DNA of 64,000 nt from Chitinilyticum aquatile DSM 21506 (GCF_000430805.1 NZ_AUMS01000007.1:1-64000), one strand, 5' to 3'; shown: positions 29,512-38,962, counted from the stretch's first letter. Notes: a model not told the origin generated them from the sequence alone. Numbers and translations: made by a program.

Positions 29512-30612
29512 TCAGGCGACAGGCGGCACGAATCCGGTTACTTCCAGCCCGAAGCCGGCCATGCTCGGCATCTTGCGCGACGGGCTCATGATCTGCATCT
29601 TGCCCACACCAAGATGACGCAGCATCTGGGCGCCAATCCCGTAAGTGCGCATGTCCCATTTCTTTGGTGTACCGAGAGCCAGCTCGGGCAAGGCACGCGC
29701 CAGCAGGTCTTCACTCGTTTCAGCGCGGTGCAAGAGCACCATCACCCCGCAACCGGCAGCGGCGATGGCTTCGAGTGCCGGCTGCACGCCCCAGGAATGC
29801 GGGGTACTGCCCAGATCAATCCAGTCGATGGCGGAAAGCGGCTCATGCACGCGCACCAGCGTATCGGTCAGCGGATCGGGTTTGCCCTTCACCAGTGCAA
29901 GGTGCGTGGCATTGTTCATCTTGTCGCGATAGGCAACCAGCTCGAATTCGCCTGCCACGGTTTTCACCATGCGCCGACCCATGCATTCGATCAGCGTTTC
30001 CGTGCGGCTGCGGTAATGGATCAGATCGGCAATCGTGCCGATCTTGAGATTGTGTTCGGCGGCAAATTCCAGCAATTGCGGCAAGCGCGACATCGTGCCG
30101 TCATCATTCATGATTTCGCAGATGACGGACGCCGGGCTCAAGCCAGCCATCGCAGCCAGATCGCAGCCGGCTTCCGTATGCCCTGCCCGCACCAGCACGC
30201 CACCGGGCTGCGCCTGGATCGGAAACACGTGCCCCGGCGACACCAGATCGCTTGCTTTGGCGCCAATGGCCACGGCCTTCTGGATGGTCAGCGCGCGGTC
30301 ATGCGCGGAAATGCCGGTCGACACGCCTTCGGCGGCCTCGATCGAGGCCGTGAAGTTGGTGCCAAACGATGAGGCATTCTGCTTCACCATGGGCGCCAGA
30401 CCGATCTGGCGACAGCGATCGGCGGTCAGCGTCAGGCAGATCAGGCCACGGCCGTATTTCGCCATGAAATTGATCGCTTCCGGCGTAACAAAATCGGCGG
30501 CCAGCACCAGATCGCCTTCGTTCTCGCGATCTTCTTCGTCGACGAGCACGACCATACGGCCGGCACGCAACTCGGCAACGATGTCCTGTACGGGAGAAAT
30601 GGTGACGCTCAT
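29512..30612 (-). CDS. ribB: RibB fused to a degenerate RibA-like domain
   Basis: A 366-residue fusion. Residues 1-200 are 3,4-dihydroxy-2-butanone 4-phosphate synthase (DEEDRENEGDLVLAA, RAGHTEAGCDLA), which makes the four-carbon unit of riboflavin. The C-terminal half has the fold of GTP cyclohydrolase II but lacks its zinc cysteines (the ECLTGD...C-x-C region is replaced by HEPLSAIDWIDLG). Such RibB-RibX hybrids are known in proteobacteria, and a separate ribA would then be needed. Its ATG overlaps the ribE stop. Confidence 0.92.
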   Translation of the reverse strand: MSVTISPVQDIVAELRAGRMVVLVDEEDRENEGDLVLAADFVTPEAINFMAKYGRGLICLTLTADRCRQIGLAPMVKQNASSFGTNFTASIEAAEGVSTGISAHDRALTIQKAVAIGAKASDLVSPGHVFPIQAQPGGVLVRAGHTEAGCDLAAMAGLSPASVICEIMNDDGTMSRLPQLLEFAAEHNLKIGTIADLIHYRSRTETLIECMGRRMVKTVAGEFELVAYRDKMNNATHLALVKGKPDPLTDTLVRVHEPLSAIDWIDLGSTPHSWGVQPALEAIAAAGCGVMVLLHRAETSEDLLARALPELALGTPKKWDMRTYGIGAQMLRHLGVGKMQIMSPSRKMPSMAGFGLEVTGFVPPVA

Positions 30613-31220
30613 GCCCTGGCCTCCAGGCTTACCATGCGCTCGACGTAACGGGCGATCAGGTCGATTTCGAGATTGACGCGATCACCGGGCCGGATCTGCC
30701 CCAGCGTGGTCACTGCCAGCGTGTGCGGAATCAGGTTGATCGAAAACTCGCAGCCCTCAGCCACGTCACGCACAAAATTCGTTGTCAGCGACACACCGTT
30801 GACGACCACCGAGCCCTTCACGGCCAGAAAACGCGCCAGATCTTTGGGGGCTCGCACGACCAGCTCGCGGTTATCGCCCACCGGATCAAAGCTGACCACG
30901 GTGCCGACACCATCGACATGACCCGAAACCAGATGCCCGCCCAGCATGTCACCCAGACGCATCGCCTTTTCCAGATTCAGCGCGCGTCCGGCCTGATCGA
31001 GCCCAGCGGTGCAGCGCAGCGATTCATCGGAAACATCGATGCGGTAGCCACCCTCGAAAAGTTCGATCACCGTCATGCACGCGCCATTGTGCGAGATGCT
31101 GTCGCCGAGCTGCACATCGGAGAGATCAAGCTGCGGCGCGTGTACCGTGAGCCTGACCCCGCCGGGGAATGGCGCCACATCGGCAATCGTGCCGACAGCC
31201 TGGACAATACCTGTAAACAT
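30609..31220 (-). CDS. ribE: Riboflavin synthase, alpha subunit
   Basis: A 203-residue enzyme with two lumazine-binding repeats that dismutates two lumazines to riboflavin. The N-terminus MFTGIVQAVG is diagnostic; the second repeat begins about residue 97 after GHLVSGHVDGVG. It overlaps ribB by ATGA. No FMN riboswitch was found upstream. Confidence 0.95.
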   Translation of the reverse strand: MFTGIVQAVGTIADVAPFPGGVRLTVHAPQLDLSDVQLGDSISHNGACMTVIELFEGGYRIDVSDESLRCTAGLDQAGRALNLEKAMRLGDMLGGHLVSGHVDGVGTVVSFDPVGDNRELVVRAPKDLARFLAVKGSVVVNGVSLTTNFVRDVAEGCEFSINLIPHTLAVTTLGQIRPGDRVNLEIDLIARYVERMVSLEARA

Positions 31221-31229
31221 GGGGTTTCC

Positions 31230-31424
31230 TCAGTCTTGATTCGTGATCGGTGCCGGAGTTGCAGGAGCAGCAGGATCGCACTGTTGCGACAGATATTCGC
31301 GCACGCGCGTGCCGGATTTCAGCGAGTTGCAGTGCGGGCAGAAATACTGGGTCGCCCCGCAAGCCTTCATCACATCCAGCGGCTTGCCACAGTCGGGGCA
31401 GGGAATGCTCGGATTGTCGCTCAT
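31230..31424 (-). CDS. Small zinc-ribbon protein (YfgJ-like)
   Basis: A 64-residue protein with two CxxC knuckles, CPDCGKPLDV and YFCPHCNS, expected to bind one zinc. The segment VMKACGATQYFC closely resembles the C-terminal part of E. coli YfgJ, whose function is unknown. It is set between ribD and ribE, overlapping the ribD stop by ATGA, so it is translated with the riboflavin genes. Confidence 0.8.
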   Translation of the reverse strand: MSDNPSIPCPDCGKPLDVMKACGATQYFCPHCNSLKSGTRVREYLSQQCDPAAPATPAPITNQD

Positions 31425-32563
31425 GCGGGCTCCTTCAGAGTATGCATGTCGGTAAACAGTAGCCGGGTACGCAGATCATCGCCAACGAGGCGGCGCTCCA
31501 GCACCCGAGGGGTCAGTTTCTGGGCCATGCCGGTCAGATCCAGCTGCGCGATGCCGCGCGCCGGGTCCCCCAGCAGCACGGGGGCCTGATAAAGCAGCAT
31601 TTCATCGGCCAGCCCCTGTCGTAGCAGGGCACCGGCAAGCGTCGCCCCTGCCTCGACGGTGACTTCATTACAGTGACGCGCAGCCAGGCTCGCCAGCACG
31701 GCAGTCAGGTCCGGGCGACCGCTGGCAGACTCCTGCACGGCAATCTCGGCACCGGCATCAAGCAGGGGGCGGTGCCGCGCGGAATCGGTAACGGCAGTCA
31801 CCAGCAGCACGCCCGGCTCCGCCAGCAGGCGGGCAGTGGGCGGCGTACGCAGCTGGCTGTCGAGCACCACGCGCAGCGGCTGACGCTCGACCGGGCCTGG
31901 CCAATCAGCGAGCTCACGCACCGTCAGTTGCGGATCGTCCGCCAGAACGGTGCCGATGCCGGTCAGCATCGCGCACGAGCGCGCACGCAGGCGTTGCACA
32001 TCGGCACGTGCGGCCGGGCCGGTAATCCATTTCGATTCACCATCGGGCAAGGCCGTTCTGCCATCGAGGCTGCTGGCCATCTTGATGCGCAGCCACGGAC
32101 GCCCGCGCGTCATCCGTGCAATGAAGCCGATATTCAGTTCGCGCGCCTGCGCTTCCAAGAGGCCGCTGGCAACCGTAACGCCGGCAGCCGCCAGCCGCGC
32201 CAGACCGCGACCGGCCACCTGCGGATTCGGGTCCTGCATGGCGGCAACAACGCGGGCAACACCGGCAGCCAGCAGGGCATCCGCGCACGGCGGCGTGCGG
32301 CCGTGATGGCTGCACGGCTCCAGTGTCACATAGGCGGTGGCGCCGCGCGCCAGCTCGCCGGCCTGGCGCAGGGCATGCACTTCAGCGTGCGCTTCGCCGG
32401 CACGCACGTGCCAGCCCTCGCCCACGACCACGCCGTCGCGCACGATCACGCAACCCACGCGGGGATTGGGTGTGGTGGTATAGAGCCCCAACCCTGCAAA
32501 CATAAGGGCTTGCTGCATATACCCATGATCTTGTGCGGTAAACACCGCCGCAGTCTGCATCAT
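31421..32563 (-). CDS. ribD: Riboflavin biosynthesis deaminase/reductase
   Basis: A 380-residue bifunctional enzyme. The N-terminal deaminase has HAEVHAL and PCSHHGRTPPC (zinc ligands); the C-terminal NADPH reductase follows from about residue 150 (KMASSLDGRTAL). E. coli RibD is 367. Bases 32476-32524 form a copy of the 49-bp palindrome within codons for GYMQQALMFAGLGLY, a segment colinear with other RibD proteins. Confidence 0.95.
   Translation of the reverse strand: MMQTAAVFTAQDHGYMQQALMFAGLGLYTTTPNPRVGCVIVRDGVVVGEGWHVRAGEAHAEVHALRQAGELARGATAYVTLEPCSHHGRTPPCADALLAAGVARVVAAMQDPNPQVAGRGLARLAAAGVTVASGLLEAQARELNIGFIARMTRGRPWLRIKMASSLDGRTALPDGESKWITGPAARADVQRLRARSCAMLTGIGTVLADDPQLTVRELADWPGPVERQPLRVVLDSQLRTPPTARLLAEPGVLLVTAVTDSARHRPLLDAGAEIAVQESASGRPDLTAVLASLAARHCNEVTVEAGATLAGALLRQGLADEMLLYQAPVLLGDPARGIAQLDLTGMAQKLTPRVLERRLVGDDLRTRLLFTDMHTLKEPA
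32476..32524 (+). repeat. 49-bp palindromic repeat, copy F, inside ribD
   Basis: Outer arms TGGTATA and TATACCC (6/7), inner arms AACCCTG and AAGGGCT (5/7), all at the exact seven-block spacing. The coding sequence shows no insertion relative to E. coli RibD, so the site seems built from codon choice. Confidence 0.55.
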
Positions 32564-32570
32564 GCGCGGC

Positions 32571-33026
32571 TCAATCCTTCTTGCTGACTTCGCGGATCAC
32601 ATCGCGGAAATCTTCCACATCGGAGAAGGAACGGTACACCGAGGCAAAGCGGATGTAGGCGACCTTGTCGAGCTTGGCCAGCTCCGTCATCACCATCTCG
32701 CCGATCTGGCGACTGGGAATTTCGCGCTCGCCAATAGCCAGCGCTTTTTGCAGGATGCGGGAAATGGCTTCGTCGACCAGTTGGGTGGGCACCGGGCGCT
32801 TGTGCAGCGCGCGGTGAAAGCTGACGCGGATTTTTTCGCGGTCGAATTCCGAGCGCTGGCCGTTCTGTTTCACCACTTGCGGCAGCCGTACTTCGGCCGT
32901 CTCGAACGTGGTGAAGCGTTTGTCGCAGACATTGCAGCGGCGCCGGCGACGGACCGTGTCGCCTTCATCAGAAACACGCGAGTCGACAACCTGGGTGTCG
33001 GGCGAACCGCAGAACGGGCATTTCAT
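32571..33026 (-). CDS. nrdR: Transcriptional repressor NrdR
   Basis: A 151-residue regulator of ribonucleotide reductase genes that senses ATP/dATP. The zinc ribbon [15 protein letters not shown]...[12 protein letters not shown] is at the N-terminus, followed by the ATP-cone. Start 33026 (MKCPFCG) is fixed by the family; the frame to 33113 is spurious. It is first in the riboflavin operon, a common arrangement. Confidence 0.96.
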   Translation of the reverse strand: MKCPFCGSPDTQVVDSRVSDEGDTVRRRRRCNVCDKRFTTFETAEVRLPQVVKQNGQRSEFDREKIRVSFHRALHKRPVPTQLVDEAISRILQKALAIGEREIPSRQIGEMVMTELAKLDKVAYIRFASVYRSFSDVEDFRDVIREVSKKD

Positions 33027-33159
33027 GAAGGCAACTCCATCGGGACGGGCTCCCGCGCAAAGATCAGTCAAAGAACAGATAGGGTTTCTACCGGCATTGT
33101 GCAAGATACGCAATGCAGAAAAACCAAAAGGGTGAGCCCGGAAGGACCCACCCTTGCAC

Positions 33160-33176
33160 GGCTGGCCAGGCCAGCC
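33160..33176 (-). terminator. Probable glyA terminator hairpin
   Basis: GGCTGGCC/GGCCAGCC with a 1-nt formal centre, next to a second stem AAGGGTG...CACCCTT (from about 33128), just past the glyA stop. No strong T tract. Confidence 0.45.
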
Positions 33177-33185
33177 GGTATTACA

Positions 33186-34433
33186 TTACGCGCCGTAAAC
33201 CGGGAAGCGTGCGGTCAGTGCCTTCACCTTCTCGGCAACGGCAGCCAGATTGGCTTCGTCTTCCGGATTGTCGAGCACATCAGCAATCAGGTGAGCGACC
33301 TGGATGGCTTCTTCTTCCTTGAAGCCGCGGGTGGTGATCGCCGGAGCGCCGATGCGGATACCGGAGGTCACGAACGGGCTTTCCGGATCGTTCGGAATGG
33401 CGTTCTTGTTCACAGTGATATGTGCCTTGCCCAGATAGGCATCGGCCGCCTTGCCGGTCAGGCCCTTCGGACGCAGGTCAACCAGGAACACGTGGCTCTC
33501 GGTGCGGCCGGAAATGATGCGCAGGCCACGCTCGGCCAGGGTCTTGGCCATGGCTGCAGCATTCAGCAGCACCTGTTTCTGGTAGGCCTTGAATTCCTCA
33601 GTCGCAGCTTCCTTGAAGGCGACGGCCTTGCCGGCGATCACGTGCATCAGCGGGCCGCCCTGCAGGGTCGGGAACACGTTGGAGTTCAGCGACTTCTCGA
33701 ACTCGGCCTTGGCCAGGATGATGCCACCACGCGGACCACGCAGGGTCTTGTGGGTGGTCGAGGTCACGAAGTGCGCGTGCGGTACCGGGTTCGGGTAAAC
33801 GCCAGCGGCGATCAGACCGGCATAGTGCGCCATGTCGACCATGAAGTAGGCGCCAACCTTGTCGGCGATTTCGCGCATGCGCGCCCAGTCAAAACGCAGG
33901 GCGTAAGCGGAAGCGCCACCGATGATCAGCTTCGGCTTGGTTTCCAGTGCCACACGCTCCATGTCGTCGTAGTCGATTTCTTCGTTGGCATCGAGGCCGT
34001 AGGCCACGATGTTGAACAGCTTGCCCGACAGGTTGGCCGGCGAGCCGTGGGTCAGGTGACCGCCGTGACCCAGGTTCATGCCCATCACGGTGTCGCCCGG
34101 CTTCAGGATCGAGAAGTACACGGCCTGGTTGGCTTGCGAGCCGGAGTGCGGCTGCACATTGGCGTATTCCGCACCGAACAGCGCCTTCACACGGTCAATC
34201 GCCAGTTGCTCGATCACGTCAACGTGTTCACAGCCACCATAGAAACGCTTGCCCGGGTAGCCTTCGGCATACTTGTTGGTCAACTGGGAGCCTTGTGCTT
34301 CCATGACCGCCGGGCTGGTGTAGTTTTCCGAGGCGATCAGCTCGATGTGTTCGTGCTGGCGCACCACTTCGCCGGCGATGGCGGCGGCGAGTTCGGGATC
34401 GTATTTTTCGATGGTGACAGATTTGGAGAACAT
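33186..34433 (-). CDS. glyA: Serine hydroxymethyltransferase
   Basis: A 415-residue PLP enzyme that interconverts serine and glycine and supplies methylene-THF. The PLP lysine is in [31 protein letters not shown] and [12 protein letters not shown] are conserved N-terminal blocks. Start 34433 ([12 protein letters not shown]). It sits upstream of nrdR in the same direction, separated by hairpins. Confidence 0.97.
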   Translation of the reverse strand: MFSKSVTIEKYDPELAAAIAGEVVRQHEHIELIASENYTSPAVMEAQGSQLTNKYAEGYPGKRFYGGCEHVDVIEQLAIDRVKALFGAEYANVQPHSGSQANQAVYFSILKPGDTVMGMNLGHGGHLTHGSPANLSGKLFNIVAYGLDANEEIDYDDMERVALETKPKLIIGGASAYALRFDWARMREIADKVGAYFMVDMAHYAGLIAAGVYPNPVPHAHFVTSTTHKTLRGPRGGIILAKAEFEKSLNSNVFPTLQGGPLMHVIAGKAVAFKEAATEEFKAYQKQVLLNAAAMAKTLAERGLRIISGRTESHVFLVDLRPKGLTGKAADAYLGKAHITVNKNAIPNDPESPFVTSGIRIGAPAITTRGFKEEEAIQVAHLIADVLDNPEDEANLAAVAEKVKALTARFPVYGA

Positions 34434-34583
34434 GGCTGGGCTTTCCGGCAGTCAAAAAAATCAAAGCCGGATTCTAGCATGAGCGGGAACATTTCTTGTT
34501 TCGCTTCGTTCATGCCGCCATGACCCTGCTTCACGACTTGCCCACCAGGCCGACGGCACGAGAAGCGCGCCCGAAATAATCAT

Positions 34584-34632
34584 AGGTATATCAACACAGC
34601 CATTCATATTGAATGGCTAGCGATCAATACCC
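34584..34632 (+). repeat. 49-bp palindromic repeat, copy G
   Basis: Perfect inner arms AGCCATT and AATGGCT with loop CATATTG, outer arms AGGTATA and AATACCC, right spacer AGCGATC. It ends 6 bases before the stop codon of the reverse-strand CorA-like gene. Confidence 0.85.
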
Positions 34633-34638
34633 ATTAAC

Positions 34639-36279
34639 CTATCGCCTCGTGCGCTGGAACACCCGTCCCAGCAGCAGCAGCTTGGCCGGCCAGCGCAGGC
34701 GTTGATCGGCCACGCCATCGAGAAACTCGGACAGCTGGCGCGATTTCACCACCGTCAGCATGGTCAGCACGAACACCGGCAGCAAGGCCAGCAGGAATAT
34801 GCCCAGCTTCACCACCGGCGGCTGGCCGGCGTAGTCGAAGAGATTCATCCCCAGGAAGCCCGTGACCGTCGTGCCGATCATCCCCAGAATCGTGACTACC
34901 GTCAGGCGCACGACGGTATCGGCCTGGCGGCGCAGATCGTCGTTTTCGAGGTATTGATTCATGCCCTGCACCGATTCGCGCACGTCGGTATACAGGCTCT
35001 CGGTATCCAGATGCCGGCGCAGCATCTGGAAGAGCTGATCGGTCAGCACCTGATTCGATACTTCACGGAACCAGTAGCGCTGGTTGAAGCGCAGAAAGCC
35101 CTCCAGGCACTGGCGGATTTCGCGTTTGAAAAACCGCACCGAAATGTCATTGCGGATGTTGAGCTGCGACATCGCCACCGCCAGCCGGTCGCGCAGCAAG
35201 AGCAGCGACGCCTTGTGAAAATGCGCCACCATCGTTAACAGGAAATGCTGGTGACGGAACTGCCCCAGTGCGCCGGTGCGCGGGTCGGAGAAAAACGCAT
35301 TGCCGTGCATGCCGACCAGCACGAAGGCGTGGCCGTTGCACATCATCCGCGTCGAGGTGGCCGGATGCTGGCGCTCGGGCACCCAGAAGCGGTCGTAGCA
35401 GCAGTTGCGCTCGAATTCCTCGAACACCCTGGGCGAATACGGCAGCGCATCGCCATCGCCCGGCTTGGTCACCATTCCGAGCCGGTAGAAATCTTCTTCA
35501 CGCAAGGCAAAGGGATCGTCAAACGACAGATAGGCCATCAGCGGCATGCGGTGATATTCCAGCTGCCGGTAACGGATCGCCCCCTCCTCATCCGAGTGAT
35601 GCGGCACCAGCGGATGCAGCAGGTAATCCCAGTGCGCCGCCATGCGCGTCGAGCGGAATTCCCCCACGTGCGCGAGAAACGCCTTGCGGTCTTCATAATC
35701 CGATTCGCACAGCACCGCGCCGTCCGCCCCCAGCCACTCGACGCGCGTCGGGCAATTGGTGGCGTGCTCTTCCTCATCCCACTGCGCCGGAAACGCCCGC
35801 CCCAGCCGGAACATCGTATCCTGCACACGCCTGAGCGGCTGATCATCGGCCATGATCTCGAAGGCCAGAATCGCCACATCGATGTCGAAGAAGAAATACA
35901 GATCGATGTGCGCCACGCGGAAATCGGCCTGCGCGCCATCCTTGTAGGTCATGCGCACCGTCCTGATGTCGGTGCGGCGGAACACGTGCATGGGCGAACG
36001 CCCCCAGGATGCCGCGTCGGCTGCCTCGGTGATCCCCTCGCCATACAGAAAGCGCTGCACATAGGGCAGAAAGGTGACGAACTCGCGGTAATGCCGCTCC
36101 TGGAATTCATCCGGCGGGCAATCGAATTCGGTACTGCGCGCCTCCCACATTGAGCCGCTCTTTTTCACCGCCTGCTGCATCAGCTCCCACTGCCGCCCCA
36201 TCTGCCCGTGCGCCAGCGGCATCAGCTGCAGCGGCCAGATCAGGATCTGGCGGAAATGGCGAACAAGGGGCTCGGACAT
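34639..36279 (-). CDS. CorA-superfamily membrane protein with long cytoplasmic domain
   Basis: A 546-residue protein with two C-terminal membrane segments (about 460-520). The first ends in the sequence GFLGMNLFDY, which contains the Gly-Met-Asn signature of CorA-type Mg2+ channels. The roughly 450-residue N-terminal part is longer than in CorA (E. coli CorA is 316 in total) and I do not recognise its domain, though it contains helical stretches near residues 360-450 like the CorA stalk. Divalent cation transport is the likely role; the ion is unknown. Confidence 0.7.
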   Translation of the reverse strand: MSEPLVRHFRQILIWPLQLMPLAHGQMGRQWELMQQAVKKSGSMWEARSTEFDCPPDEFQERHYREFVTFLPYVQRFLYGEGITEAADAASWGRSPMHVFRRTDIRTVRMTYKDGAQADFRVAHIDLYFFFDIDVAILAFEIMADDQPLRRVQDTMFRLGRAFPAQWDEEEHATNCPTRVEWLGADGAVLCESDYEDRKAFLAHVGEFRSTRMAAHWDYLLHPLVPHHSDEEGAIRYRQLEYHRMPLMAYLSFDDPFALREEDFYRLGMVTKPGDGDALPYSPRVFEEFERNCCYDRFWVPERQHPATSTRMMCNGHAFVLVGMHGNAFFSDPRTGALGQFRHQHFLLTMVAHFHKASLLLLRDRLAVAMSQLNIRNDISVRFFKREIRQCLEGFLRFNQRYWFREVSNQVLTDQLFQMLRRHLDTESLYTDVRESVQGMNQYLENDDLRRQADTVVRLTVVTILGMIGTTVTGFLGMNLFDYAGQPPVVKLGIFLLALLPVFVLTMLTVVKSRQLSEFLDGVADQRLRWPAKLLLLGRVFQRTRR

Positions 36280-36533
36280 GACGGGAACTCCGGCGGGTTT
36301 GGCTTACAAGCATAGCCGAGAGGCTGTGCAAGAGGAAAATCTGCCGGCTTGACGATCATCACAGGTCAGCCACCTTGGCAGAACGAGCGACTACGCTGAT
36401 GCCGAGCCCCGGAGACAAAGCAAGGAAGCTCATGCCGCGCAGAAATATGGACACAGAACACGAAGTCCCGACGGCCAATTTGTTTGAGAGCATTCCTCAC
36501 GCACCGCCTCTGATTTGCGCACCCATTCTTCGG

Positions 36534-36863
36534 CTAAAAGCCATAAAAAAATACACCAATAATGGCAACCAGAAATCCAGCTACCGCCAATACGGTAGAG
36601 ACAACATTCACAAACCAGGCATATAAATTAAGCTTATCATCATCAAAAGCCTTATACTCTTTTGTTAACAACAGCCTTCCAGTTTCACGCAGCGGGCCGT
36701 TTTGTGTCATGAACACTTCTTTTTTGAGATAACCATGACTGATGCAGTGCCTCATTGCCAGAACCTTAGCCACCACATTCACTAAAACCCCAGGACCAAT
36801 ACCAACCATTATGGAATAAGAAACAGCCAAAAAATAGGGCTCGAGGATTATCAGTGTGTCCAT
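36534..36863 (-). CDS. Hypothetical two-segment membrane protein
   Basis: A 109-residue protein with hydrophobic segments at about 8-33 and 85-107 and a basic/polar middle (GYLKKEVF...LLTKEYKAFDDDK). No family recognised. Its base composition is visibly more A/T-rich than its neighbours, suggesting recent acquisition. The 254 bp on its left up to 36280 contain nothing I can name. Confidence 0.55.
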   Translation of the reverse strand: MDTLIILEPYFLAVSYSIMVGIGPGVLVNVVAKVLAMRHCISHGYLKKEVFMTQNGPLRETGRLLLTKEYKAFDDDKLNLYAWFVNVVSTVLAVAGFLVAIIGVFFYGF

Positions 36864-37031
36864 TACCTATCCATTCCACTATTTTTCGTTGAAATCAATC
36901 AATCATTTTCGGGTAATATATCCCGCACTAAAGAAACAATATGCCGATTGATGCATAAATCGGGCGCCGCAAGCCCTCCGTCAGTTTAACAGCAGCCGCC
37001 ACCTCACGGCAAAACAGATCATCATAAAAAC

Positions 37032-37056
37032 AAAGGGTATGCCTCGCATACCCTTT
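37032..37056 (-). terminator. guaC terminator
   Basis: A perfect 11-bp stem (37032-37042 with 37046-37056) and 3-nt loop, followed on the reverse strand by TTTGTTTTTATG-like T-rich sequence, 50 bp past the guaC stop. Confidence 0.88.
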
Positions 37057-37083
37057 GTCTTGAAAGGCTACAGCCTTATACAA
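37036..37083 (+). repeat. 49-bp repeat, copy H (48 bp, merged with terminator)
   Basis: The right half AAAGGCT-ACAGCCT-TATACAA (37063-37083) fits the family; the left half is shared with the guaC terminator hairpin and pairs only partly. Confidence 0.45.
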
Positions 37084-37105
37084 ATCAACGTATCAGCACT
37101 CGGCC

Positions 37106-38146
37106 TCAGCTTTTGCCAAAGACTTCATTGATCTGCTGGGTGACGCGAATGAAGGTGGTGCGCTTGGACAATTCCTTCAGGCGGCGGGCGCCGACGTAGG
37201 TGCAGGCGGAGCGGATGCCGCCGAGCAGGTCCTGCAGGGTATTGGCGACCGGGCCGCGGTAGGGAATCAGCACTTCCTTGCCTTCGCTCGCGCGGTATTC
37301 GGCGACGCCGCCGGCGTATTTTTCCATCGCCGCACGGCTGGACATGCCGTAGAAGCGCTTGTACTGCGCGCCGTCGCGCGCAATCACTTCGCCTTCGGTT
37401 TCGTCGTGGCCGGCGAGCATGCCGCCCAGCATCACGAAATCCGCGCCGCCGCCGAAGGCCTTGGCCAGATCCCCCGGCACCGTGCAGCCGCCGTCGGCGC
37501 AGATCAGGCCGCCGAGCCCATGCGCGGCGTCGGCGCATTCGATGATGGCGGACAGCTGCGGGTAGCCCACGCCGGTCATCTTGCGCGTGGTACACACGCT
37601 ACCGGGGCCGATGCCCACTTTTACGATGTCGACGCCGGCGAGAATCAGCTCTTCGGTCATGTCACCCGTCACCACATTACCGGCCATGATGACAAGCTGC
37701 GGATACGCCGCGCGCACCTTCTTCACGAAGGCGACAAACTGCTCGGAATAGCCGTTGGCGACGTCGATGCACACGTATTCGACGGCGCCGGGCGCGCGCG
37801 CCATCACGTCCTGGAATTTGGCGTAGTCCGCCGCACCGATACCCATGCTGTAGAAGGCATTGCTCTTGACCGGCAAGCCGCCGAAGAACGCCACCAGTTC
37901 ATCGGCCTGGTAATGCTTGTGCAGCGCCACCGACAATTGCTGATCGGCAAAGGCGCGCGCCATTTCCATGGTACCCACGGTATCCATATTGGCGGCGATC
38001 AGCGGGATGCCCTGATACTGCTTGCCGGAGTGCACAAACACGTATTCGCGGCGGATGTCGACCTCGCTGCGCGAGGCCAGCGTGCTGCGCTTGGGACGGA
38101 TCAGGACGTCCTTGAAATCCAGCTTGATTTCCTGCTCGATATGCAT
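37106..38146 (-). CDS. guaC: GMP reductase
   Basis: A 346-residue TIM-barrel enzyme that reduces GMP to IMP with NADPH, returning guanine nucleotides to the purine pool (E. coli GuaC 347). The catalytic Cys is in [17 protein letters not shown], and the N-terminus [15 protein letters not shown] is typical. It is part of a purine-salvage cluster with hpt, apt and a purine permease. Repeat copies lie at both ends of the gene, and copy I touches its start. Confidence 0.96.
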   Translation of the reverse strand: MHIEQEIKLDFKDVLIRPKRSTLASRSEVDIRREYVFVHSGKQYQGIPLIAANMDTVGTMEMARAFADQQLSVALHKHYQADELVAFFGGLPVKSNAFYSMGIGAADYAKFQDVMARAPGAVEYVCIDVANGYSEQFVAFVKKVRAAYPQLVIMAGNVVTGDMTEELILAGVDIVKVGIGPGSVCTTRKMTGVGYPQLSAIIECADAAHGLGGLICADGGCTVPGDLAKAFGGGADFVMLGGMLAGHDETEGEVIARDGAQYKRFYGMSSRAAMEKYAGGVAEYRASEGKEVLIPYRGPVANTLQDLLGGIRSACTYVGARRLKELSKRTTFIRVTQQINEVFGKS

Positions 38147-38147
38147 G

Positions 38148-38196
38148 ACCTATACCTCTGTAACCTTCACGAATAAATGACTACAGGCTTATACAT
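38148..38196 (+). repeat. 49-bp repeat, copy I, in the guaC leader
   Basis: Outer arms ACCTATA and TATACAT (5/7), right half AATGACT-ACAGGCT-TATACAT. It begins one base from the guaC start codon. An adjoining perfect palindrome TTATACAT-GGCA-ATGTATAA covers 38189-38208. Confidence 0.5.
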
Positions 38197-38351
38197 GGCA
38201 ATGTATAACCTGCAGCGGCAGACGTGAAAACAGCCACCGGCAGCGTGGCTTGGTGGCTGTGTTCTGGTGAAGCTTACGCCTGCGCGGGCACGCTGGCGAG
38301 GCACTATTCACGCTTTACTGATCAATCACAAACCGGATCAATCACAAACCT

Positions 38352-38906
38352 TTACAGGCCCTTCACGGCGTAGATGGCCAGCGTGTTGCGCCAATAGCCC
38401 TGGTAATCCATGCCGCAGCCAAAGAGGAAGCGGTCTTCAACTTCCATGCCGACGAAATCGGCCTGCACGCCTTCGGCCTTGCGGTTGTGTTTCTTGTCGA
38501 TGAGCACGGCGACCAGCACCTCAGAAGCGCCCTGCTGCTTGCAGTAATCAATGATGGCGGCCAGTGTGTGGCCTTCGTCGAGAATGTCGTCAACGATCAG
38601 CACCGTGCGGCCCTTCATGTCGTCACGCGGCTTGACCTTCCAGTCCAGCTCGCCGCCGCTGGTTTCCTTGCGGTAGCGCGTGGCGTGCATGTAGGACATT
38701 TCCAGCGGGAAACGCAGGCGCGGCAGCAGGTGCCCCGAGACGATCAGGCCGCCATTGAGCACGGTGTAGACAATCGGATTGCTATTGGCCAGACGCGCAG
38801 AAATGACCCGGCCCATTTCATCCAGTGCGGCCAGCACTTCGGTTTCATCGTGCAGGCAGTCGGCGTTGTCAAGAATGGTACGGGCTTCAGGGAGTTCCAT
38901 CGTCAT
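38352..38906 (-). CDS. hpt: Hypoxanthine-guanine phosphoribosyltransferase
   Basis: A 184-residue type I PRTase that makes IMP or GMP from the free base and PRPP. The PRPP loop VLIVDDILDEGHTL is near residue 110. I take the Met at 38906 (MTMELPEA), preceded by AAGGAC; a second Met two residues in is possible, and the frame to 38984 is spurious. Its neighbours guaC and apt share the pathway. Confidence 0.93.
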   Translation of the reverse strand: MTMELPEARTILDNADCLHDETEVLAALDEMGRVISARLANSNPIVYTVLNGGLIVSGHLLPRLRFPLEMSYMHATRYRKETSGGELDWKVKPRDDMKGRTVLIVDDILDEGHTLAAIIDYCKQQGASEVLVAVLIDKKHNRKAEGVQADFVGMEVEDRFLFGCGMDYQGYWRNTLAIYAVKGL

Positions 38907-38962
38907 GGACTTGTCCTTATCGGGGCAAAAAAGGGTTATCTGGAAACGGAAATGCCCGGCGC

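Noticed and set aside
36375-36626. Forward frame of 83 residues near the A/T-rich hypothetical gene
   Set aside because: It overlaps the better-supported reverse gene at 36534-36863 and has no SD or recognisable features.
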